Of a stretch of 64,000 nucleotides of DNA, positions 55,826-64,000 are shown in pieces. The notes below the pieces were generated by a model. That model was not told where the DNA came from. It saw nothing but the letters and a program-made list of their open reading frames with translations, and did not search any database. Each line of letters opens with the position of its first letter. Position 1 is the stretch's first letter. The stretch lies in assembly GCA_941918925.1 (NCBI GenBank), contig OW799236.1, positions 67,980,465 through 68,044,464 of the forward strand, given 5' to 3'. This DNA is from Phyto melanocephala (lineage: Eukaryota; Arthropoda; Insecta; Diptera; Rhinophoridae). The translations under genes and the position numbers were made by a program.

Positions 55826-58060
55826 TGTAATGTACCTGCACTGATTTTTCTTGTTATTAGTTTTATTTTAGTTACATGCTCCTGTTTAATTTAATTTAAC
55901 GCCATCTGTTTGTGAAGATGTATTTACCACTCAAACTTGTTTTTTTTTCTATTGACGTTTATCTCGTATTTTATTCACGAAAATATTTTCTTATTTTCTA
56001 AGCGAAAATGCTGAAAAAAAATTCGCGCCAAGCTGTGAATGTGAAGCCGAGCTTTCGTGGTAGCAATATGAATATCTGTCGGCCATTACACTTTAAAGTC
56101 ATTTGCCAATAAGATCGAAAAATTACATCATATATTTTTTGTTTTGTGGGAAAATTTTAGATCAAAAAGTAACTTCAATAAGTGATTTTCTAATTTGATT
56201 TAAATAAAAATTGCTTGCAATTAAACTATTTTGTAAGTATTGTCATTACAATTTATTGTTTTAGTATGTAGTATGTGTTTTACCAAATTCTTAATACTTA
56301 GCGATTTGCAAGAAAAGAAAAGGGAATAAAACTGTGGATAAATATATTTCGTAAAGGCTGTAAGAATATTTTTTTTTTATTCGCTCTTCCCCCAGGTGCC
56401 ATCTCCAAAGGGTAATTAATTATTGCTTAATATGTTACTCATATGAACTTAAGATTGTATAACTTTTGTTTTTACATTTAGATTTGGCACCTAGTGCATA
56501 TATAATCAAACAGTCTAATTGGTCCATTTCTCTTAAGGAGTAAAAGCAGAAGATGTCACCCTCTCTTCATTTCTATTAGTAGTGATAACATCAAGTATAT
56601 TCGATTGCCTCATTAGTCTCAGTTCTATTAAAACCGGTGACTGTAAAGCATAAAACCCGCAGTAAATATAATCAGTTAATTTATTGTTGTGAAAAAAAAC
56701 CCAAAAAAAGAAAAAGGAGAAGAAAAATCTTAAATTTAAACTGATTTAGTTAAATGGAAATTAAAAGTAAAAAAAATACTAGTATTCTAAAGTTATAAAA
56801 CAGCTTCAAGCTTGGCATTATATACAAGTAATACATTGATTTATAATTTGTGATAGTGTTATTTGTAAGATTAGTTTTCTAAATTATTTAAATGTGTTAG
56901 CAAAAAAAAAAAGAAAAGAAAATTGATGAAGATAGAAAAGAGTAAAAGATTACCGTTAATAGTTAGTAACCATTTCATTTTTGTTCGTAATTCTATATTT
57001 TAAATAACCATTAAAATTATAAGTTCTTACATTCCTGTGTAAAAATTGGCAAATTGTGGTTAGTGAAATTCGTTCCATATATTAGCTTATTGTTTTTGTA
57101 TTTTGCAGTTAAAACATAAAAAAAATTCGTGCATTAGCTGTGTTTTTTTTTATATCATTGATTTAAGCAAAATTTTTCTCTTAGGTAATTTGTTTATAAT
57201 CATTTGTATAGCAACATCAACGTAACGAAATGAAAGAGAATTATCAGCTGCAGCAACATCAACAAAGATCTTTGGATATGTAAGCAAAGCTGGATAAAGT
57301 GAGTTTTACGTTTTTTTATATTATCTTTCGTTTTTATTTTTATTAAGTAAAAAAAAAAATATTTTATTTTTGTTTTGGTTACACGAATATGTCAATTTTG
57401 TCTAAGGAGACCAGCTAAAATATAATATTCAAATATTCAAATAGTTCTTAGTTTATTTTTATTAATTTTTAATTTTACTAGTTTTGTTTAAACTTTGTAT
57501 GCATGCCATTGACTTAAATTTTATATTATTATATTTTAGCTGAACCTTGATTTTTATGGTATTGTTTTTATTTTTTTTTATATTATTACTCTTATTGCTA
57601 ATTTTTGTTATATATATAAATATTATTTTTATTATTTACCTATGCATTTTTAGTTACTGTTAATAAATTAATCATGTCTGCTTAATTTTTCTATCTTTCT
57701 GTTTTTCTGTTGTTTGTTCAAATTAGGGTTACCGTTGAAGTAATTTGAGGTACAGAATTTTAATATGGCCAAATTAAATTTTTTGTTTTATTTGGTTTTT
57801 GATCTGACCCTATGTCAATGATTTTATTTCTTTTTTTTTTTTATAAATTTTCATCCGCATTCGCATATTTCTTTTAGCACGCATAATAAAAAAAAAATAA
57901 AATTTATAATGCAACTAAGTGGCATTTGGGTAACAGTTTTTTATTTGAACCCCCCCAATTCCGACGAGTTTTAAGGCTGGTGTAAAAGCGTGCTTGTTTT
58001 TAGTATTACCCTTATTAATAATTGCCATGATTTCAGCATTGTCCTAGTTGTATGTTATAA
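55826..58060 (+). repeat. 5' LTR of element 3
   Basis: Starts tgtaatgtacctgcact. The right limit is taken as just before the primer site and is uncertain by about 5 nt, because no clear CA end is visible (tgtatgttataaattattgg). Non-coding. Confidence 0.8.
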
Positions 58061-58065
58061 ATTAT

Positions 58066-58083
58066 TGGCGCCCAACGTGGGGC
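58066..58083 (+). promoter_or_regulatory. Primer binding site, tRNA-Lys1,2
   Basis: tggcgcccaacgtggggc, a perfect match to the known tRNA-Lys1,2 primer site. Confidence 0.9.
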
Positions 58084-58953
58084 CCGAACATTTCAACCAT
58101 TGTTTTTTTGTACATCATTTCTATATTTAGTTTGTTCGGACCCTAATATTTTTAACATTTTAATAATGTTTCTTGAGTGTTTAAATATTGTGTGGAATTT
58201 ATTAATGATTTTTTTTAGAAATTCATTTTTAACCGATAATGTTTTTGCGCTCAGGCTTTTATTCTTTAATATTAAGTAAACTGATTATACTTCGTTTGGA
58301 ATATAGTTTAAGATAAAATAATGCAGTCTTTTTCTATCCACCGTTGTAACAGTTTGCATATAATTGTTAACCGACAACCTTTTTAATTCTCAGACCTTAA
58401 ATCTGAAGTAGTTAGTAAACTGTTTGTACTTTGTTTGGAATATAGACTAAGATAGAAGAATGCGGTCTTCTTCTATCCACAGTTACAACAGTTTACAACA
58501 TCATTTTCGTTTATTGCCAATGTCGGATATATATGAAAAAAAAAAAGAAAACAAAATTAAAACATTTTACTTAGATATACACATGTGAATAAAATACATT
58601 AGTTTGCTTCGATTGTATACCTTACTTTGAACAACAACAATAAACAGAAAATAAGTTGAAATTGTTTATTTTATATACATATTAAAATATCAAAATTCTA
58701 TGTGAATAATTTAGCATCTTTGGCATTTAAAAAACTTGTATTAGCTAATTATTTAATAGGCTCATAAATACTACTATACTATAATAAGAGAATCATATAA
58801 AAGCTTTTCTTGAGGAATTGGTTTTTGTAACACTATACCTACTTTTATATTTCCCTTTATATTTTGTAGTCAATTTAGAGACTCACAACCTGTTAGATTT
58901 CATTTCATCTCATATTGTCATATATACATATATTTTTTTTATTATTTAGTATA
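58084..58953 (+). other. Leader of element 3 with a tandem duplication
   Basis: Two diverged copies of a segment of about 85-135 bp (agtaaactg-t-t-tact-cgtttggaatata ... tctatccac-gtt-aacagttt) lie near 58274-58360 and 58410-58500. No open frame. Confidence 0.65.
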
Positions 58954-60516
58954 ATGCCTAATAAAGATCAGGCAGCAGCAGACTGTGAGTCTGTTAATAC
59001 AGTTGAGAAAACACCAAACTGTAATGCTTGTCAAACTCCAATATCGGCAAGGGCTCAAACTCATATTGCTGTTTGTGGTCATGTGTTTCATGTAGGTTGT
59101 TTGTCCAAAATAGTAAAGGTTAGACCATTCTGTCCTGTGTGTAATTCTAGAATAATTAATGATAATACGCAGTTAACTACAAGATCACAGAGTAAAACTT
59201 CTGTAGTAAGAGATCAGAACATAGATCAGGCCAATACTTCGGTAAATAGCTCAGGTAGTCACACGATTGAAACCACTAATCGTGGTCCTTCTGCAGTATC
59301 ATCTGATGTTACATTGGAAATAGTACAAGAACTCATAACGAACACATTTTCAGCTCAACAGGGTCAGTTGTTATCTAATCTGAGTAGCCAAATTTCGAAA
59401 TTAGTAGACACAAGCATACAAGCAAGTCTTTCTCAGTATAATCTAGTACCAAATACGCAAGCAACTTTTGTTAATACAGAAATTCAGAGAACCTTACAGA
59501 CTCTTCCTTCTGTAGATGATCGTACTTATAACGAGTTTTTAGGTTTAGATTCTAATGACAATACTGCAGGTGAAAATCTCAACCGTCAAGCAAACTCTAT
59601 ACCATCTAACCAGGGACCCAACTCATCTCGGTTACATGCATCGTACCCCTCCGACCTAAACGTCCGTCCTGACAAAGTATTACAGATAATCTCGAATTGG
59701 AAAACTAAGTTTTGTGGGGGACCAAATAGCTTGTCAGTAGAAAACTTTATTTACAGGGTGGAGACTTTAACTGGTCAGACACTGCAAGGGAATTATGAGC
59801 TTCTTTGTCGCAATGCCAGTTCGTTATTTGATGGTAAAGCCAGTGACTGGTTCTGGCGATACCATAGGTCAGTACAGGCGATAACATGGCCAAGCTTATG
59901 TAAGGCCTTAAGACAACAATACCGAGACTCCCGTACTGATGTCGATATTCGCGAGTTGATAAGGGATCGTAAACAGAAGCAAAATGAAACTTTCGATAGT
60001 TTTTATGAGTCCATCGTTAATTTGACTGATAGACTTAATGAGCCATTACCAGACAAAACTTTAGTAGAAATTTTGCGGCGTAATTTGCTTCCGGAAATAC
60101 AACATGAGATGCTTAATATGCAAATATACTCTGTAGAGCACCTACGTGATACCTGTAGGCGACGTGAGTTTTTTATTCAGGATATGCGTCGAAAACATAG
60201 TTCTTATACAGTGCGTCCATTTTCATCTCAAAGACGTATTGCAGAACTGGAAAGTGATTTTTGCGATAGTACTTCAGGCGATTCAGATAAGGAGGAGGTG
60301 GAAATTTCGGCTCTGAACATAAACTGCTGGAACTGTAGAAAATCTGGGCACAGATATCAGGACTGTTTATCTGAGCGTAAAATTTTCTGTTACGGGTGTG
60401 GTTTACCAGACACGTATAAGCCAAATTGTAAGAAATGCAATTCAAAAAACGTAAAATCGAGTGCACAGCAATGTGCACAAAATCTATCGGAACATCCAAT
60501 ATCGAAGGCCAACTAG
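58915..60516 (+). CDS. gag: Gag of LTR element 3 with an N-terminal RING-H2 finger
   Basis: 533 codons from the first ATG. The second ATG (58954) gives MPNKDQAAAD and is the likelier start, because the first 13 residues are an odd hydrophobic run. Counted from 58954, the RING-H2 is complete: C23-x2-C26, C41-x-H43-x2-H46-x2-C49, C60-x2-C63 (NCNAC ... VCGHVFHVGC ... CPVC). A polar linker follows, then the capsid-type domain (WKTKFCGGPNSLSVENFIYR ... IYSVEHLRDTCRRRE). The CCHC knuckle CWNCRKSGHRYQDC begins near residue 471 of the long form, followed by CYGCGLPDTYKPNC. Same layout as the Gag of element 2. Possible roles of the finger (E3 activity, metal-stabilised assembly) are inference. Confidence 0.93.
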   Translation: MSYIHIFFLLFSIMPNKDQAAADCESVNTVEKTPNCNACQTPISARAQTHIAVCGHVFHVGCLSKIVKVRPFCPVCNSRIINDNTQLTTRSQSKTSVVRDQNIDQANTSVNSSGSHTIETTNRGPSAVSSDVTLEIVQELITNTFSAQQGQLLSNLSSQISKLVDTSIQASLSQYNLVPNTQATFVNTEIQRTLQTLPSVDDRTYNEFLGLDSNDNTAGENLNRQANSIPSNQGPNSSRLHASYPSDLNVRPDKVLQIISNWKTKFCGGPNSLSVENFIYRVETLTGQTLQGNYELLCRNASSLFDGKASDWFWRYHRSVQAITWPSLCKALRQQYRDSRTDVDIRELIRDRKQKQNETFDSFYESIVNLTDRLNEPLPDKTLVEILRRNLLPEIQHEMLNMQIYSVEHLRDTCRRREFFIQDMRRKHSSYTVRPFSSQRRIAELESDFCDSTSGDSDKEEVEISALNINCWNCRKSGHRYQDCLSERKIFCYGCGLPDTYKPNCKKCNSKNVKSSAQQCAQNLSEHPISKAN

Positions 60517-63500
60517 AGAAACCTGATTGTGAGTTCAAGTTAACGCTTACAGAAAATGACAATATCTTAACCGAGGGTGACCAAGCTGGCGTTAAAAAGG
60601 ACATAGACCTTAATGAGAACGAAAATTTTTTGAATTTTAAGCCTTTTCATGAACAATTACGTGAATATATTAAGGACAGTAGCCATGTTGTTCAGAATGT
60701 TGATAATAGGAAGCTTAGAAATAACAACGATTTTAGAAAACAAAACAGATCTGCGAGACGCATCAAGTTATATTGGCAGAGGGTGAAACGTTTGAAAAGT
60801 AAGATAGTTTGCTCTATTTTGAATAAACCCGGTGACATTAGACCATATGCTGAAGTAATACTTTTTGGGGAGAAGTTTTTAGGTTTAATGGATACAGGAG
60901 CATCAATTAGTTGCCTAGGATCTAAAGCTGCTGAGAAATATATTTCCTCTGGTAATTGCTACAAGAAAATAAAATCTTCTGTTAAGACAGCTGATGGCAA
61001 AAGTCAGGATATAGTGGGAGTGATAGACACGAAAATCTCATTTAGGGGTATGGAAAAACTAATTACTATATTCATTATACCAGGTCTTGATAAAGATCTT
61101 TTCCTTGGCATTGATTTCTGGGAGTCTTTTGGATTACTTCCGCTAGGGGTAACCCAGCTTAGCCACAGTCGAAATTCTCACAAATTGGATGAATTAGATA
61201 TTCAACTTCCACTTAGTATTGATCAAAGACAACGTCTAACTAGTGTTGTAAATGTATTTCCTTCATTTTCTAAGGAAGGGCTGGGTAGAACTACAATTTT
61301 ATCACATGCTATTGATACTGGTGATGTCAAACCTATCAAACAGCGCCATTTCTCGGTATCACCGGCCATAGAAAAGTTAATATATGAAGAGCTCGATCGG
61401 ATGATAGCTCTTGGTGTAATCGAGGAATCTACTAGTGCTTGGTCATCTCCTGTAGTTCTCCACCGAAAGCCAGGAAAAAATAGACTATGTTTAGATAGTA
61501 GAAAATTAAACGCGGTTACAGTAGGTGACGCTTACCCTTTACCACATATTGACGGTATCCTAAGTCGATTGCCAAAAGCGAAGTTTATAACGAGCCTAGA
61601 CCTCAAAGATGCTTTTTGGCAGATTCCATTAGATTCTGAATCTAAAGAGAAAACGGCATTTACTGTTCCTGGGAGACCATTATACCACTTTACTGTCATG
61701 CCCTTTGGGTTATGCAATGCTCCACAAACCATGTCACGCTTGATGGATAAAATAATACCTCCGGCTCTCAGGTCAGAAGTATTCGTATATCTTGACGATT
61801 TATTAGTTATATCTGAAACTTTTGAAAGGCATCTTGAGGTCCTGGATACCGTAGCTTTAAAGTTAAGGAAGGCACGACTGACGATAAACGTTGAGAAGTC
61901 TCACTTTTGCGTCCTTGAGGTAAAGTATTTAGGGCATGTGGTCGGAAATGGTGTTATTCGAACGGATCCGGAGAAAGTATCTGCCATAACAGATTTTCCA
62001 GTTCCTAAATCAGTAAAACAAGTTCGTAGATTTCTTGGAATGACAGGTTGGTACCGGAAGTTTATTAGGAACTATGCAGCTGTTACTACGCCTATAACTG
62101 ATTTGCTGAAAGGTAGAGGAAAATTTGTATGGACCGAAGCGGCTCAGAAAGCTTTTGAAGTTTTAAAGACCCATTTGAGTTCAGCACCTGTTCTACATAG
62201 TCCTGATTTTTCACAACCGTTTTTCATACATTGCGATGCAAGTAGAACTGGCATAGGAAGTGTCTTGGTGCAAAAAAATGCGGAGGGCGAAGAGATTCCA
62301 ATTGCATTCATGTCAAAGAAACTCAATTAAGCCCAACGTAATTACTCCGTCACCGAACAGGAATGCTTGGCAGCTCTGTTAGCCATAAAAAAATTTCGAG
62401 CGTATGTGGAAGGACATGAGTTTACTGTGATTACCGATCATGCTTCTTTAAAGTGGCTCATGTCCCAATCTGACCTCAGTACAAGACTGTCTAGATGGGC
62501 TTTAAAATTGCAGGGCTACAAGTTTAGTATTCAGCATAGGCGTGGCGCACAAAACGTAGTTCCAGATACGCTTTCTAGGGCCAATACTGAAGACTTGTCC
62601 GCATTACAAATTGACAGCATAAGGGAATTTGACAAAGACAGTGGACTTTTCGTGGATCTTACTTCTGCGCATTTTCAGTCAGAGGAATACAAGGGTTTAC
62701 TATCTAAAGTTGAGAAAACTGTCGACAAAACACCAGATCTTCGGATCATTGACGGATTCTTGTATAGGCGTACTACACATGCCACAGGGGATAAGGTGCA
62801 AGATGATTTAGCATGGAAGCTGTGGGTACCACGGGAAATGATACCTGAAGTTTTAAAGAAGGCGCATGATAATCCATTGTCATCTCATGGCGGAATACAC
62901 AAAACCTTGGAGAGAATCCGTCGATTCTACTACTGGCCAAATTTAGTTGTGGACGTTAAGAAGTATATCAATGATTGCGAAGTATGTAAAGCCACAAAAC
63001 ATTTAAATACGACACTTAGACCACCAATGGGTAGAATCCTGAACACACCGAGATTCTTCCAGAAGCTTTATGTTGACTTTTTGGGACCATATCCCAGATC
63101 ACGTTTGGGTCATATAGGTATATACGTAGTGTTAGACCATTTTTCAAAATTTCCTTTTTTAAAGCCAGTGAAAAAGTTTACTACTGATATTATCTTAAGG
63201 TATATGGAATCTGAATTGTTTCATACATTTGGTGTCCCGGAGACAATAGTTTCGGATAATGGCTCTCAATTTAGGTCGAATGAATTTAACAGCTTTTTGG
63301 AAAGATATGGAGTTAAACATGTGTATACTGCGGTGCATGCCCCACAATCTAATGCATCCGAAAGGGTAAATAGATAAATTTTATCCGCAATAAGGTCATA
63401 TGTGAAAAAGGATCATACAAATTGGGATAACAAACTTAGTAGTATTTCTTGCGCTTTGCGCTCTGCTGTCCATTCATCAATAGGTACATCGCCATATTAT

Positions 63501-63890
63501 CTTGCATTTGGGCAACATATGGTAACAAATGGATTGACCTATGCGTTACTAAGAAGATTGGAAATGCTAGATGATCGGCAAGTCAATTTTAACCGAGAAG
63601 ACTCGATGCAAATAATGTCCAAAAGAGCTAGTGAAATTATGGATAAACAATTCGAACGAAATGAAAGAAATTATAATCTCCGATGTAGGGATGTGAGGTA
63701 TGACGTAGGCCAGGAAGTTTTTCGTCGGAATTTTAAACAAAGTAATTTTGAGCAAGCGTATAACTCAAAATTGGCACCAACTTTTGTAAAGGCTCGAATA
63801 AGGCGAAAATTAGGAAATAGTTATTATGAGCTTGAGGATATGAAAGGAACTTTTATAGGAAAATATCATGCAAAGGACATAAGACAATGA
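60435..63890 (+). pseudogene. pol: Pol of LTR element 3, two in-frame stops
   Basis: The frame is continuous over 3.45 kb apart from TAA at 62328-62330 (after SKKLN in RNase H) and TAA at 63375-63377 (after ASERVNR in integrase). Element 2 has Ser at both sites. Protease LMDTGASISCLG (DTG 153-155). RT LDLKDAFWQI and YLDDLLVISE. RNase H HCDAS, EQECLAAL and TDHASL. Integrase finger HDNPLSSHGG ... DCEVCKA, then YVDFLGPYP, SDNGSQF and ASERVNR. The tail is NSKLAPTFVKARIRRK ... YHAKDIRQ. All catalytic motifs remain. Expressed, if at all, as a Gag-Pol frameshift product ending in RNase H. Confidence 0.95.
60444..60478 (+). promoter_or_regulatory. -1 frameshift signal of element 3
   Basis: A AAA AAC (60444-60450) in the gag frame (tca aaa aac). 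After a 10-nt spacer a hairpin follows: gtgcac (60461-60466), loop agcaat, gtgcac (60473-60478). It lies within the gag/pol overlap, with pol in the -1 frame. Confidence 0.75.
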
Positions 63891-63965
63891 TTTTGTTTTG
63901 ATCACGTACATAGATGCAGGTTTAATCTGTCTTTGTCAGGTCAATTACCCCTAAAGCCAGATTTT

Positions 63966-63978
63966 GTCGGGGGAGATT
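63966..63978 (+). promoter_or_regulatory. Polypurine tract of element 3
   Basis: gtcgggggagatt, directly before the 3' LTR start. Confidence 0.75.
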
Positions 63979-64000
63979 TGTAATGTACCTGCACTGATTT
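63979..64000 (+). repeat. 3' LTR of element 3, first 22 bases
   Basis: Identical to the first 22 bases of the 5' LTR; the rest is outside the window. Confidence 0.9.

Larger units (their letters stand above)
55826..64000 (+). mobile_element. LTR retrotransposon 3 (Ty3/gypsy), runs off the window
   Basis: 5' LTR, tRNA-Lys1,2 primer site, leader, RING-Gag, frameshifted Pol with two stops, purine tract and the first 22 bases of the 3' LTR (tgtaatgtacctgcactgat at 63979, same as 55826). The probable left target duplication is aact (55822-55825); the right one is outside. Close relative of element 2 in organisation, but with an LTR of about 2.2 kb. Confidence 0.95.

Overview
The window is AT-rich, gene-poor and built almost entirely of transposable elements nested in one another. 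I find no credible host gene. The mix points to a higher fly (Diptera, probably a schizophoran or calyptrate genome): gypsy/Ty3 LTR elements primed by lysine tRNA, RNase-H and FP-type LINE fragments, hAT and mariner MITEs, and many short elements with a GTCY microsatellite and a terminal hairpin like the dipteran mini-me/INE-1 group. The species cannot be fixed from the sequence alone.

Left part (1-19250): old material. It holds hairpin-ended short elements of two families, called A (boundary motif tatacccaccacca) and B (boundary motif tatacccttcac); a decayed transposase-like gene (about 3200-4580) split by a tRNA-derived SINE with a perfect 13-bp target duplication; a MITE (6699-7224); a 1.27-kb hAT-type element (14302-15568); and the 3' end of an RNase-H LINE (about 15640-16424, minus strand).

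LTR element 1 (19257-27720, plus strand, TSD acgg) has one fused gag-pol frame with a single stop, then an intact, unusual 532-codon third ORF with CPTPP repeats at a 23-residue period. Its LTRs are identical apart from an 885-bp segment missing from the 5' copy. That segment holds the TATA box, the likely start site, a splice donor and six tandem hairpins whose stems co-vary. A hAT MITE sits just upstream of the gag start.

Middle (27721-39347): family A and B copies, small hairpin elements, a (CATA)n microsatellite, an internally deleted LINE reverse transcriptase (33217-34528), and a family A copy carrying an internally deleted mariner.

LTR element 2 (39348-53350, minus strand, TSD agca) has 4-kb LTRs that are almost identical, each carrying the same hAT MITE, with intact gag and pol frames. 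It split a second copy of the family A plus mariner composite. A LINE with an FP-type ORF1 follows (about 53959-55825), cut at the start of ORF2 by LTR element 3 (55826 to beyond the window, plus strand). Elements 2 and 3 are relatives. Both have a RING-type zinc finger at the N-terminus of Gag, a tRNA-Lys1,2-type primer site and a canonical A AAA AAC slippery site joining gag to pol in the -1 frame. Element 3 pol has two stops.
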